Positions 40,194-48,997 of a stretch of 64,000 nt of DNA are shown piece by piece. Position numbers and translations under genes: made by a program. The stretch covers positions 1 to 64,000 of the forward strand of contig JAEZST010000006.1 of NCBI GenBank assembly GCA_023443865.1, read 5' to 3'. A model generated the notes under the pieces. It was given only the letters and a program-made list of their open reading frames with translations, was not told the origin of the DNA and made no database searches. Numbering within the stretch: the first letter of the stretch is position 1; each line of letters starts with the position of its first letter. The DNA comes from Spirochaetota bacterium. GTDB lineage: Bacteria > Spirochaetota > Spirochaetia > Treponematales > Treponemataceae.

Positions 40194-41111
40194 ATGGAAA
40201 AAAACGAAGAAACCTCGCTCTCGGGCCGTACCCTGCTCCTGATCGTGCTGGTAACCGCCATTTGGGGGTTTAATTTTATCGTGATCAAGGTCGGGGTCGC
40301 CGGGGTGCCGCCCCTCTTCCTCGCGGGGTGCCGCTTCGTATTGAGCGCCCTTCCGGCGGTCTTTTTCGTGAAAAAGCCCGAAGCCCCGCAGTGGCGCCTG
40401 GCGGCGTACGGGCTCCTTCTCGGTCTCGGGGAATTCGGCTTTCTCTTTACCGCCCTGAAGCTCGGGGCCCCGGCGGGACTGAGCTCGGTAATACTCCAGT
40501 TTCAGGCCTTCTTCACGGCCCTTTTGGCCGCGTTCCTCCTCGGGGAAACGATAAAGGCCCATAGCGTAGTCGGCATGGGAACCGCGGCCCTCGGCCTTGT
40601 ACTGATCGCCCTGCCCTCGCTTTATCCGAAAGCCGGGACTACCGGGGTATTCCTTCCGTGGCCCCTGATAATGGTTGTGCTTGCTGCCTTCTTTTGGGCG
40701 GGCGCCAATATCGCGGCCCAAGGCCTCGGAAAAACCGGCGGACTGTCGCTTATGGCCTGGTCGAGCCTTTACTCTCCCCTGCCACTGTTCGGCCTTTCTT
40801 TTTTGCTCGAGCGGGACTCGATCGTCCCCGCCCTCTCGAACCTGAAACCGGCGTCCGTCGGCGCCCTTGCCTACCTGGTGCTGCTTTCCACCCTCTTCGG
40901 CTACGGAATCTGGAACCAGCTCATCATGGGGCACGGGGCAAAGCGCATCGCGCCCTTTTCGCTCCTCGTGCCGGTGTTCGGCGTGGCCGCGGGAACCCTC
41001 GTTTTGGGGGAAAGCTTCACCTCAGGCAACGCCCTGGCCTCGGTATTGATACTCGCGGGGCTCGCGATCCACGTCTTCGGGGGACGGTCGCGTTTGAAAC
41101 GACAAGAGTAG
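40194..41111 (+). CDS. EamA family (DMT superfamily) transporter
   Basis: The 305-residue protein has ten membrane segments as two EamA repeats. VTAIWGFNFIVIKVGVAGVPPLFLAGCRF opens the first and LIMGHGAKRIAPFSLLVPVFGVAAG lies in the second. The sequence resembles YdcZ/EamA-type exporters of amino acids or metabolites. The start is fixed by the promoter ending five bases earlier; a methionine at 40179 would lie within it. Confidence 0.87.
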   Translation: MEKNEETSLSGRTLLLIVLVTAIWGFNFIVIKVGVAGVPPLFLAGCRFVLSALPAVFFVKKPEAPQWRLAAYGLLLGLGEFGFLFTALKLGAPAGLSSVILQFQAFFTALLAAFLLGETIKAHSVVGMGTAALGLVLIALPSLYPKAGTTGVFLPWPLIMVVLAAFFWAGANIAAQGLGKTGGLSLMAWSSLYSPLPLFGLSFLLERDSIVPALSNLKPASVGALAYLVLLSTLFGYGIWNQLIMGHGAKRIAPFSLLVPVFGVAAGTLVLGESFTSGNALASVLILAGLAIHVFGGRSRLKRQE

Positions 41112-41125
41112 CTTCCGGTGAAGGA

Positions 41126-41151
41126 CCGGCGCCAAGCCTGTCGGGCGCCGG
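41126..41151. terminator. Hairpin between convergent genes
   Basis: CCGGCGCC (41126-41133) and GGCGCCGG (41144-41151) form a perfect eight-base stem between the EamA and DOMON genes. There is no T run, so its efficiency is unclear. Confidence 0.5.
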
Positions 41152-41161
41152 CTTGAAACGG

Positions 41162-41698
41162 TTATTTGGCCTGCGAGACCGGTACTTCCGCGGGGAAGAA
41201 TCCGCGGTGCATGGAGGTCAGGTTATCTGCCCTTCCCGACGCCGCTATGAATTTGATCGTATCTCCGGTTACGAACGAGGAAGCGGGCAATGCCGCCTCG
41301 AGGGTGGTGACGCCGTTCGTTTCCTTTACCGCGCCCGCGGTAAGAATCGAAGCGGCGTTGGGCGAGTGGCTGTGGCCCTTACCGGTTTGTTCGCTGATCG
41401 TGGGCGCGCCGTTCGCGTCGTAGGCGAGGACCATGAAGGCTCCGTTCATCTTGAGGGAACCGACGCCGAAGGCGACCCAACCGGTAGTCGGCGCCTGTAC
41501 CGAAACGTAAAGGGTTTTGCCGTCCGCCGAGAGGGTGACTCCCAGCGTGATATCCGACGCGGTCTTGGTAAATCGGTATTCCCCCGCGGAAACCATACCG
41601 TCGGCCTTGGGAAGGGCCGCAGAGGTTTGGGCGAAAACAGGGATTGCGGCCAAAAGCCCAATGAGGGCAAGGCACGGTAAAGCGAAACGTTTTTGCAT
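41162..41698 (-). CDS. Exported DOMON-domain protein
   Basis: The 178-residue protein has a signal peptide ending IPVFAQ and then a single DOMON-like beta-sandwich, with GWVAFGVGSLKMNGAFMVLAYDA in the typical place for the ligand pocket. DOMON domains bind haem or sugars. A conserved-looking HSHSP and late MHRGFFP may matter for metal or haem. GGAGGTAAC lies before the ATG. It stands between convergent genes and has no evident partner. Confidence 0.78.
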   Translation of the reverse strand: MQKRFALPCLALIGLLAAIPVFAQTSAALPKADGMVSAGEYRFTKTASDITLGVTLSADGKTLYVSVQAPTTGWVAFGVGSLKMNGAFMVLAYDANGAPTISEQTGKGHSHSPNAASILTAGAVKETNGVTTLEAALPASSFVTGDTIKFIAASGRADNLTSMHRGFFPAEVPVSQAK

Positions 41699-41851
41699 AA
41701 TGTTACCTCCGCATAACTCTTATATTCACTAATATAAGCGTTTCGCCGGGGCAAGGCGAGAAAAAAATCGCCCCGGAAGGACGCGCTGGGCGGGGGCTCC
41801 GCCCGTGCGTCGAGCGCCGCCGTGCCGCGCGCTGCCTCTTCCCCCTTACCC

Positions 41852-43939
41852 TTATTTGACCCGGACGGTGCGCAGGGAATTGAGGACTGCCAGGAGGGCG
41901 ACGCCCACGTCGGCGATGACCGCCTCCCACATATTGGCGGCGCCGAAGGAACCGAGGGCGATAAAGGCGCCCTTGACCGCCATGGCGAGGACGATGTTCT
42001 GGACGACCACGCGGCGCGTGAACCGGGCGATTCGGATGGCGTGGGGGACGCGGGCGATATCGTCGTCCATGATGACCGCGTCGGCCGCCTCGATGGCCGC
42101 GTCGGAACCGAGGCCGCCCATGGCGATGCCCACGTCGGCGCGAACGAGGACCGGGGCGTCGTTCATGCCGTCGCCCACGAATACGGTGGTTTTTCCCTTC
42201 GGCGCGGCGGAAAGGAGCTCCTCAAGGCGTTCCACCTTGTCGGCGGGGAGAAGTTCCGCGTATACGGCGTCTATTCCGGTATCCGCGGCCGCTTTCGCCG
42301 CCGCGGCGCGGTCGTCGCCGGTGAGCATGACGGTCCGCCGGACGCCGAGGGCCTTCAATTCCGCCACGGTCGCCGCGGCGTTCGCCTTGACCCGGTCGGA
42401 CACGACGAGGTACCCGGCGTATGTTCCGTCCACGGCGATATAGGTAACGGTTCCGGGAACGTCGCAGTCCCCGTGGGCGATGTTTTCGCGGTGGAGTAAC
42501 CGGTCGTTCCCGATGAGGACGTCGTGTCCTTCCACGCGGGCCATAACGCCGTGGCCCTTGATCTCCGCGACCGATTCGGCCGTCGGGGCGGCCGCCTGGC
42601 AGGCTTCCCGGATGGAACGGGCGATGGGATGGCTCGAATGGCTTTCGGCGGCGGCGGCCCAGGAGAGAAGCTCGTCCTCCGTATAGCCGTTGCGGGTAAC
42701 CACTCGGTTGACCGCGAAGACCCCTTCGGTGAGGGTGCCCGTTTTATCGAATACGACGGTATTTGAGCGCGCGAGGGAGTCCAGGTAGTTCGCGCCCTTT
42801 ATAAGTATCTTGTGCCGCGCCGCGCCGCCGATGCCGCCGAAGTAGCCCAGGGGCACCGAGATTACCAGGGCGCAGGGGCAGGAAATGACGAGGAGTATCA
42901 GCGCGCGGTAGGCCCAATCCGCGAATGAGGCCCCGGGAACCAGGAGGGGCGGCACGAAGGCGATGAGCGCCGCGCCGATTACCACGACGGGCGTGTAGAC
43001 CGCGGCGAAGCGGGAGATAAACCGCTCGGTCGGGGCCTTTCTGCCCGCCGCGTCTTCCACCAATTCGAGTATCCGGGAGGCGGCGGACTGGGCGAAGGTC
43101 TTTTCCGTCCGCACGATAATCTTTCCCTCGTCGTTCACGCACCCGGAAAGGACCGGGTCGCCGGGAACGACGCGGCGGGGCACGGACTCGCCCGTGAGCG
43201 AGGAGGTATCGATATAGGACTCGCCCTCGGTCACCGATCCGTCCAGGGGGATTCGCTCGCCGGGAAGGATCTCGATGAGCGAGCCCACGGCGACGGAAGC
43301 GGGGGGAACGGTCTCGCGGCGGCCGTCTACCACGAGGCGGGCGCTGTCGGGCCGCAGATCCATGAGCGTGGAAATATTCCGCCGGGACTTTGCCACTGCC
43401 CGGTCCTGAAAGTATTCGCCCAGGGAGTAAAAGAGCATTACGCCCACGGCCTCGGGTATCTGGTGGATCGCGATGGCGCCCGCCGTGGCGACGCTCATGA
43501 GGAACATCTCGTTGAACACCTGGCCGCGCAGTATGCCCGTAAAGGCGCTTCGGAGCACGGGAAAGCCGATGAGCGCGTATGCGGGAAGGAGCACGGCGTA
43601 TTCGGCGACCGAAAGCGGCGTGGCGTGCAGGGCGTCGTGAAAGGCCGTGCCGACCGCGAAAAGCGCGCCCGCGACCGCGATACGGACCAGGGCGCCCGCG
43701 CCCAGGGCGTCGGCTTCTGCGTCGGGGAGCGTATCGTTTTCCGCGCCCGAAACCGCGGCTCCCGGCTCTATGCGGGAAATGACGGCGAGGGCCTCGTCTT
43801 CGTAGGCGCCGTCAAACTCGATCGTCGCCGCGGCGAAGTTTACCCGGGCGTTCTCGAGTCCCGCTTCCCTATTGAGGGCCTTCTCTATCTTAAGCGCGCA
43901 ATTCGCGCAGTCCAAGCCCTGTATTCTATATTTGGCCAT
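41852..43939 (-). CDS. Heavy-metal P-type ATPase (Zn/Cd/Pb type)
   Basis: The 695-residue protein has an N-terminal HMA domain with DCANC (Cys11, Cys14), a TGES actuator motif, the CPC metal site in ISCPCALVISVP, the phosphorylation site DKTGTLTEG and the hinge GDGMNDAPVL. It exports divalent soft metals such as zinc, cadmium or lead. GGAGAGAGAAC precedes the ATG at 43939; an ATG 33 bases earlier is less suitable. It follows a MarR-type gene after 29 bases in the same operon, which suggests metal-dependent control. Confidence 0.9.
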   Translation of the reverse strand: MAKYRIQGLDCANCALKIEKALNREAGLENARVNFAAATIEFDGAYEDEALAVISRIEPGAAVSGAENDTLPDAEADALGAGALVRIAVAGALFAVGTAFHDALHATPLSVAEYAVLLPAYALIGFPVLRSAFTGILRGQVFNEMFLMSVATAGAIAIHQIPEAVGVMLFYSLGEYFQDRAVAKSRRNISTLMDLRPDSARLVVDGRRETVPPASVAVGSLIEILPGERIPLDGSVTEGESYIDTSSLTGESVPRRVVPGDPVLSGCVNDEGKIIVRTEKTFAQSAASRILELVEDAAGRKAPTERFISRFAAVYTPVVVIGAALIAFVPPLLVPGASFADWAYRALILLVISCPCALVISVPLGYFGGIGGAARHKILIKGANYLDSLARSNTVVFDKTGTLTEGVFAVNRVVTRNGYTEDELLSWAAAAESHSSHPIARSIREACQAAAPTAESVAEIKGHGVMARVEGHDVLIGNDRLLHRENIAHGDCDVPGTVTYIAVDGTYAGYLVVSDRVKANAAATVAELKALGVRRTVMLTGDDRAAAAKAAADTGIDAVYAELLPADKVERLEELLSAAPKGKTTVFVGDGMNDAPVLVRADVGIAMGGLGSDAAIEAADAVIMDDDIARVPHAIRIARFTRRVVVQNIVLAMAVKGAFIALGSFGAANMWEAVIADVGVALLAVLNSLRTVRVK

Positions 43940-43968
43940 GTTCTCTCTCCTTACCAAACGGCGTTCCG

Positions 43969-44442
43969 TCACATGTTCGAGACGAAACGCCTTATAAACT
44001 CGGCGAAGCGGGTAAGCTCCCCTTCGCTAAAACCGGAGGTGGCTTCCGCCACCAGGCGCCTATGATAGGCAGAATGCTCTGCCTGGGTTTTCTTTCCCGC
44101 TTCGGTCAACTCTATGAACCAGGAGCGGCGGTCTTCGGGATTCGCCACCCGGGCCACGAGCCCCGCCTTTTCCAGTTTGTCCACGGTAACGGTGAGGGTT
44201 CCGGTGGTAACGCCGAGGCGGGCGCACAGGTCGCGCATTTTCATGGGCCCGTAGATTCCCAATAATTCCACGGCGTGCATGAGGGGCAGCGAGAGGCCGG
44301 ATTCGGCCACGACGGAAAGTTCCCAGGAAGAAAGGCGCTCAAAGAGTTCGACCATGACTTCCGAGAGGGATTGATCGTTTGGGGGAAAATCGGGGTTGGA
44401 ATGAGGGTCGGTTGCATCGCCGATTGTCGCGTTCATGGGCAC
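43969..44442 (-). CDS. MarR family transcriptional regulator
   Basis: The 157-residue protein has the MarR winged-helix region GPMKMRDLCARLGVTTGTLTVTVDKLEKAGLVARVANPEDRRSWFIELT. MarR proteins repress their own operons and release on binding ligand or on oxidation. Here the operon also encodes a metal-exporting ATPase, so AdcR/ZitR-like metal sensing is plausible, although metal ligands were not identified. A palindrome overlaps its promoter. Confidence 0.87.
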   Translation of the reverse strand: MPMNATIGDATDPHSNPDFPPNDQSLSEVMVELFERLSSWELSVVAESGLSLPLMHAVELLGIYGPMKMRDLCARLGVTTGTLTVTVDKLEKAGLVARVANPEDRRSWFIELTEAGKKTQAEHSAYHRRLVAEATSGFSEGELTRFAEFIRRFVSNM

Positions 44443-44457
44443 TCCTTCTTATTCCAG

Positions 44458-44496
44458 AGAATAAGAGAATTACCACGCTATGTCAAGTATCTTGAC
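44458..44496 (-). promoter_or_regulatory. Promoter with overlapping palindrome for the MarR-ATPase operon
   Basis: On the minus strand TTGACA (44481-44486) and TATTCT (44458-44463) are 17 bases apart. GTCAAGTATCTTGAC (44482-44496), a perfect palindrome with a three-base centre, covers the -35. A MarR dimer bound there would block RNA polymerase. Confidence 0.7.
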
Positions 44497-44530
44497 TATC
44501 TAACAATTTGAAAGTCGTATTTTTTTCGCG

Positions 44531-44950
44531 TCAGGGGGAACCGCTGAATCGCCGAACGCAGGCACGGATCAAAAAGAACGCGAGTATGGCCCAAACGATA
44601 ATGAAGGGCACGGCGAAGTACCAATGGGCGGTAACGCGAAAGGGTTCCTTCCGCGCCCGTTCCCGGGCCGATTCCAGAATGTCGGGGGGAATTGAGCGGA
44701 GGGCCACGGTAAAGAGGGCGCTCAGGATAATCACGTCGTCAAGGTAGCCGAGAACGGGTATAAAATCGGGGATAAGGTCGATGGGGCTCAGGGCATACAA
44801 TAACGCCGCGGCGACGGGTATCTTCGCCTTCCAGGGGAGCGCCGGGTCCTGGTAGGCGTAGTAGAGTTCCAGGAGACGGGACTTCAGCAGCCGGGCGGCG
44901 CGGTTAAGCCGCCTGAGGAGGGGAATGCGGTCGCTCAGGCGCATGGGCAA
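44531..44950 (-). CDS. DUF1232 (YkvA-like) membrane protein
   Basis: The 139-residue protein has the DUF1232 core WKAKIPVAAALLYALSPIDLIPDFIPVLGYLDDVIIL near 40-76, preceded by a basic helix, and a second membrane segment near 110-130. The family is found in many bacteria and its role is unknown. No ribosome site is clear before the ATG. Confidence 0.85.
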   Translation of the reverse strand: MPMRLSDRIPLLRRLNRAARLLKSRLLELYYAYQDPALPWKAKIPVAAALLYALSPIDLIPDFIPVLGYLDDVIILSALFTVALRSIPPDILESARERARKEPFRVTAHWYFAVPFIIVWAILAFFLIRACVRRFSGSP

Positions 44951-44999
44951 GGCCGGCAGCCGAAGAGGGACGAATGAGGGAACGGAAAGGGGGATGCGC

Positions 45000-45566
45000 T
45001 CACACCCTCAGAATAACCCGAAAGCCCCGCGCCGCATAGTACGATTCGGCGCCGTTATGGTAAACAAACGCGCGGCCGTACCGCCAGTCGCCGAAAAGAG
45101 CCCCTCCGAGACGGCGGACCGAATCGGGGGTACGCAGCCAACTCGACGTTTTTTGGTCAAAGGGGCCGAACCGCTGCAGATCGCGGTATTGCCCCTCGTC
45201 CGCGAGGACGCCCCCGAGGGCGGCTGCCATGTCGACGGCAGAATCGCGCGGCTTCGCTTCTTTTCTGCCGTCAAGCGCCGCGCGGTCGTAACAGAGGCTT
45301 CGCCTCCCCGCCGGGCTTTCGCTCGCGCAATCGTAAAAAACGATTTCCCCGGTGGCCGCGTCCACGCCTACCACGTCGGGTTCGCCGCCGCTCGCTTCCA
45401 TCGCGGCGAGGGAGGACCGTTTTGCGGGATTGGCCACCAGGCGCCTTTCCACGGTCTCCCAGGCGACGCCTTCATGGCGAGCGGGATGCCGTTCGAAGCG
45501 CTCGCGCAGGATATCCGTTACGTTGTCCGCGCGTATTTCCGCCGTTTGGCCCGTTTTCGCGCCCAT
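45000..45566 (-). CDS. DUF4256 family protein
   Basis: The 188-residue protein matches DUF4256 along its length: GGEPDVVGVD, YDCASESPAGRRSLCYDRAAL, FDQKTSSWLRTPDSVRRLGGA and FVYHNGAESYYAARGFRV. The function is unknown. AAGGAGG lies seven bases before the ATG. It starts directly at the stop of the diguanylate cyclase gene, so the two are likely co-transcribed. Confidence 0.85.
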   Translation of the reverse strand: MGAKTGQTAEIRADNVTDILRERFERHPARHEGVAWETVERRLVANPAKRSSLAAMEASGGEPDVVGVDAATGEIVFYDCASESPAGRRSLCYDRAALDGRKEAKPRDSAVDMAAALGGVLADEGQYRDLQRFGPFDQKTSSWLRTPDSVRRLGGALFGDWRYGRAFVYHNGAESYYAARGFRVILRV

Positions 45567-46790
45567 TTAACCCTCCTTATCCCGGTTCGAGTTGACGGAG
45601 CGCCTCAGGTTTTTCATTTCGTAAAGCCGCCGGTCCGCCACGTCGGTCAATTCGTCGAGGGAAACGCCTTCTTCGGGAAAGCGCGCCAGTCCGTACGAGA
45701 AAGAGGGAACGATCAATGCGCCCTCGAAAGCCACCGGGGACGAACGGAGGGCGGCGAGGTCCGCGTCCAGCTTTTGCCGTATTGCCTCGGGATCGCAGCC
45801 GTGATAGAGAACCACGAACTCGTCGCCTCCGAACCGGCCGGTAATATCGCTGGTTCGGTTTCCGTACTTGAGGCGTTGGGCGATCGTCATGAGGAACCGG
45901 TCCCCGGCGCGGTGGCCGAGGGAGTCGTTTACCCGCTTTAGGCCGTCCGCGTCGATGAGGGCGAGGACAAAACGCTGGGCATACCGGCTTGCCCGGGAAA
46001 TCTCGCGGGTAAGCAGTTCCTCGAACGCACGACGCGTTAAAAGGCCGGTTAAGGCGTCCTCCCGGGACTCTTCCAGGCGCTCGAGGTAGATACCCCGGGC
46101 GTAGAGGCACACCTCGATCTGCGAGGCGAGGCGCTCCACGATGGCGACGTCGGAGGGCGCGAAGGTGTTTGCCCTACTAGAATCGAGGTTTAAAAGGCCG
46201 AATAGCTGACCGTTTACGAAAAGCGGGGCGCTGATTACCGATTGAAACTTCCAGGTATCGGGGTAAAACCGGGTGTGCAGGCGGGTGAGGGTCTTTTTGC
46301 GGATCAAGAGGGCGCGCTCTATGGCGCCCCTCGATTCCTGAAAGAGGAAGGACTCTTCCAGCTTAAGGTAGAAATTCCTCACGTACTTGCCCGTGTAGCC
46401 CTTGGAGGCGGCGAAGGTAAGATACCCCTTGTCGTCCAGGGTTAGGACTGAACCGAATTTCGCGTTAGGAAAAATCATGAAAACGTAATCGAGAACCGTG
46501 TCGTAGATTCTGTCAATGTCCTCGTCAATGAGAATGGCGCGGTTGATCTGAAGGTTCATGTCCACCATCAGGCCGTAGCGCCGGGATTTCCGCATGCCGA
46601 GGAACAGGCCCCAGGCGAGAAGCGACACGCCGAACCAGCCAATGCCGAGGACCCAGGGAAGGAGGAAGGCGAGTACGCGGGGATTTCCCATGACCACCGT
46701 ATTCACGATATCTACGGTCATCAAAAGAGCCGCGTTTATGATGAGTACGCATCCGACGGCAAATCGCCGGGGAAGGAGTTGTCGGTCCAT
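45567..46790 (-). CDS. Diguanylate cyclase with GAF and GGDEF domains
   Basis: The 407-residue protein has two membrane segments within residues 10-70, a GAF domain (about 95-240) and a GGDEF domain (about 250-405). RFGGDEFVVL is intact, and RTSD five residues before it is the product-binding I-site, so synthesis of cyclic di-GMP with feedback inhibition is expected. The ATG at 46790 lies nine bases after a TATACT box; longer forms are shadows of the Nudix gene region. Confidence 0.88.
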   Translation of the reverse strand: MDRQLLPRRFAVGCVLIINAALLMTVDIVNTVVMGNPRVLAFLLPWVLGIGWFGVSLLAWGLFLGMRKSRRYGLMVDMNLQINRAILIDEDIDRIYDTVLDYVFMIFPNAKFGSVLTLDDKGYLTFAASKGYTGKYVRNFYLKLEESFLFQESRGAIERALLIRKKTLTRLHTRFYPDTWKFQSVISAPLFVNGQLFGLLNLDSSRANTFAPSDVAIVERLASQIEVCLYARGIYLERLEESREDALTGLLTRRAFEELLTREISRASRYAQRFVLALIDADGLKRVNDSLGHRAGDRFLMTIAQRLKYGNRTSDITGRFGGDEFVVLYHGCDPEAIRQKLDADLAALRSSPVAFEGALIVPSFSYGLARFPEEGVSLDELTDVADRRLYEMKNLRRSVNSNRDKEG

Positions 46791-46805
46791 ACTGGCTTTA
46801 GTATA
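46791..46805 (-). promoter_or_regulatory. -10 box nine bases before the cyclase start
   Basis: TATACT (46800-46805, minus strand) is followed by AAAGCCAGT and the ATG at 46790. The leader is at most two or three bases. Confidence 0.45.
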
Positions 46806-46858
46806 AACCCTCTGCGGGTAAAATTGAACGTCGATAGGCATTTTTTCTACCCGGAGCC

Positions 46859-47437
46859 TTACGTCTCCGGCGTTTCGGCCAAGCCGCGCATTTTCAGGAG
46901 GCCGAAGGCCGCTACGGTACTCGCGTCCCGGATTTCCCCGGAAAGGATCATGCGCTCCACCTCGGCGACCGGGAACGTCCTGGATATGAGGTCCAGCTCT
47001 TCCGGGTCCAGCGAGGCGCTGCCCGGGGTAAGGCCCGTGGCAACGAATACCCGATAGCGCTGGGTAGAATATCCGTACGCGGTAAAGAGCGTTCCGATTT
47101 CCTCGATGCGGTCGGCGGTCAAGCCCGTTTCCTCCCGAAGTTCGGCCCGGGCGAGCTCTTCCGGCGCGTAACTCCCCTCCTCCTTGGATCCCTGGGGAAA
47201 TTCCCAATACCGGCCGCCCACGGTATAGCGGTACTGTTCCACCATGGTGATGCCCTCGCTCCCGAGGGGGATTACCGTGGCGAAATCCGCCTTCTCCACT
47301 ACGCCGTATATGCCCCGAGAACCGTCGGAACGGAGGATGGCGTCTTCACGCACCCGCATCCATCGGTTCGTATAGACCTCCCGGGTCGAAAGGGTCCTGA
47401 TATCGGGCGCGTCGGGGACGCCGTGCGACCCCTTCAC
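46859..47437 (-). CDS. Nudix hydrolase (ADP-ribose pyrophosphatase-like)
   Basis: The 192-residue protein has the Nudix box GSYAPEELARAELREETGLTA near 108-128 and the preceding YRYTVGGRYWEFPQGSKEE that is common in NudF-like ADP-sugar pyrophosphatases. The GTG start overlaps the YwbE stop by four bases, so the two genes are translationally coupled. Confidence 0.88.
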   Translation of the reverse strand: MKGSHGVPDAPDIRTLSTREVYTNRWMRVREDAILRSDGSRGIYGVVEKADFATVIPLGSEGITMVEQYRYTVGGRYWEFPQGSKEEGSYAPEELARAELREETGLTADRIEEIGTLFTAYGYSTQRYRVFVATGLTPGSASLDPEELDLISRTFPVAEVERMILSGEIRDASTVAAFGLLKMRGLAETPET

Positions 47438-47628
47438 CCGAGTATCTCCTGAACCCGGCCGACCAGGCCCGATTCCAGAACGACCTTGATGCCATGGGGA
47501 TGGTTTGGGGAATTGGTGAGAATGTCCCGAACCACCCCCTCGGTCCGCTTGCCCGTGCGCTGATCCTCTTTCAGTACGATGGATACCCGGAGTCCCGCGC
47601 GAATGTCTTGTCTATGTTGCCCTGTCAT
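47434..47628 (-). CDS. YwbE family protein
   Basis: The 64-residue protein matches YwbE (DUF2196): IRAGLRVSIVLKEDQRTGK, GVVRDILTNSPNHPHGIKV and a final VGRVQEI. The family forms a small SH3-like barrel of unknown role. It has a -10 box seven bases before its ATG and no ribosome site. Confidence 0.87.
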   Translation of the reverse strand: MTGQHRQDIRAGLRVSIVLKEDQRTGKRTEGVVRDILTNSPNHPHGIKVVLESGLVGRVQEILG

Positions 47629-47641
47629 GCCGTCCAGTATG
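47629..47641 (-). promoter_or_regulatory. -10 box seven bases before the YwbE start
   Basis: CATACT (47636-47641, minus strand) is followed by GGACGGC and the ATG at 47628. Confidence 0.4.
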
Positions 47642-47676
47642 CGCGGACGGGGCTAAAATGGCAAGGGACCCGCCGG

Positions 47677-47868
47677 TCACTCCCGGTCCCTTTTTTTTCG
47701 CTGGCGCACGCATTCCGTCAAGAGATACTCGATTTGCCCGTTCAGGGAGCGGAAGTCGTCCTCGGCCCAGGCGCTCAGTTCCTGCCAGAGCTTCGGAGAG
47801 AGCCTTAAGGGGACCTGTTTCTTCGCCCCCTCGCCCTTACCCTCGGCGGAATTCCCTTCTCGACCCAT
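47677..47868 (-). CDS. Small ribbon-helix-helix (Arc-like) protein
   Basis: The 63-residue protein has a disordered lead and then KKQVPLRLSPKLWQELSAWAEDDFRSLNGQIEYLLTECVRQ, a ribbon-helix-helix fold as in Arc and toxin-antitoxin repressors. Its first base overlaps the last base of the SPFH gene stop. This SPFH plus Arc-like pairing recurs in bacteria. A palindrome just after the start of transcription of the SPFH gene is a candidate binding site. Confidence 0.78.
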   Translation of the reverse strand: MGREGNSAEGKGEGAKKQVPLRLSPKLWQELSAWAEDDFRSLNGQIEYLLTECVRQRKKRDRE

Positions 47869-48896
47869 CAGTACAGGGAACCGGAATTGACCACGGGCTG
47901 GGCATCGCGATTGCCGCAGAGCACGACCAGGAGATTGCTTACCATGGCCGCCTTCCGCTCTTCGTCAAGGACCACGATATCGTTCTCGCTCAGTTTCGAA
48001 AGGGCCATGTCCACCATGCCCACGGCGCCTTCGACGATGAGCTGGCGCGCCGCGACCACCGCCGACGCCTGCTGCTTTTGGAGCATGGCCTGGGCGATTT
48101 CGGGGGCGTAGGAAAGATGGGTTATGCGGGCTTCCAATATTTCCAGTCCGGCGACGATGACCTTTTCCTGAATCTCGCGCTTGAGGCTTTCGGCGATCTC
48201 CTGGCTTGAGCCGCGGAGCGACCGCTCGTTTTCCTCGTCGGAGGCGTCGTAAGGATACAAGCGAACGATATTCCTGAGGGCCGAATCGCTCTGTATGGAA
48301 AGGTATTCCGCGTAGTTATCGACGTTGAATACGGCCTTCGCGGTATTGACGACCTTCCAAACCACGACGATACCGATGATGATCGGATTTCCCGCGGCGT
48401 CGTTCACCTTCTGCTTTTCGTTGTTCAGGGTAAGGGCCTTCAGGGAAATTTTCTTGGAAACCCCCGAGCCGAAGGAACCGGAAGTAATCGGCACGCTGAT
48501 CCCGCCGACCGACACGCTCTGGCCGCCCTTTTCCGCGCCGGGCGAGGCTACCGCGGCCTTTGCCGGAGCGGTGGCGGTCACGAAGGGATTGACGAAGAAA
48601 AAGCCCGAGCCCTTCAGCGTCCCGTAATAATCGCCGAAAAACGTGAGCACCATGGCCTCGTTGGGCTTAAGAATCTTGAGGCCGCAGTACAGAACGGGAC
48701 CGACGACGCCGAAATACAGGCTCGTCGCGACGAGGAGCGTGATCCCCAAAACCATTGAGCCGTCGTTCGACACCGCAACGATGCCGTACGAGAACAAACC
48801 GACCGAGGCGATCATCGCCAGGGTGTTGAGAACCAGGGCGAGCATTCCGTTCGAGGCCGGGGCCTCTTTTTCCGTCTCTACGACGTTCTTGACCAT
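47868..48896 (-). CDS. SPFH (stomatin/prohibitin-like) membrane protein
   Basis: The 342-residue protein has two membrane segments near 20-40 and 48-72, then an SPFH domain with VKVVNTAKAVFNVDNYAEYLSIQSDSALRNIVRLYPYD-type core features (split here by charged turns) and a coiled C-terminal part ending in EARITHLSYAPEIAQAMLQK. Such proteins assemble into rings or scaffolds on the inner face of the membrane. GGAGGAAG precedes the ATG. It is followed by the ribbon-helix-helix gene. Confidence 0.85.
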   Translation of the reverse strand: MVKNVVETEKEAPASNGMLALVLNTLAMIASVGLFSYGIVAVSNDGSMVLGITLLVATSLYFGVVGPVLYCGLKILKPNEAMVLTFFGDYYGTLKGSGFFFVNPFVTATAPAKAAVASPGAEKGGQSVSVGGISVPITSGSFGSGVSKKISLKALTLNNEKQKVNDAAGNPIIIGIVVVWKVVNTAKAVFNVDNYAEYLSIQSDSALRNIVRLYPYDASDEENERSLRGSSQEIAESLKREIQEKVIVAGLEILEARITHLSYAPEIAQAMLQKQQASAVVAARQLIVEGAVGMVDMALSKLSENDIVVLDEERKAAMVSNLLVVLCGNRDAQPVVNSGSLY

Positions 48897-48920
48897 AGTC
48901 TTCCTCCGCGTTCGTCATTT

Positions 48921-48974
48921 GATATCACTTTGATATCTTCTTAATATAATATGACGTTACCCAGAGCCCGTCAA
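48921..48974 (-). promoter_or_regulatory. Promoter and palindromic operator of the SPFH operon
   Basis: On the minus strand TTGACG (48969-48974) and TATTAT (48946-48951) are 17 bases apart. GATATCACTTTGATATC (48921-48937) has perfect seven-base arms and lies right after the expected start of transcription; it also holds TTTGATATC twice as a direct repeat. This suits a site for the ribbon-helix-helix protein of the same operon. Confidence 0.65.
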
Positions 48975-48997
48975 TGGCCCGATTCGGAAAAAGTACC

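Noticed and set aside
41785..41810. GGGCGG/CCGCCC hairpin between the DOMON and P-type ATPase genes
   Set aside because: Short and typical of GC-rich spacer DNA; no T run and no placement that suggests a role.
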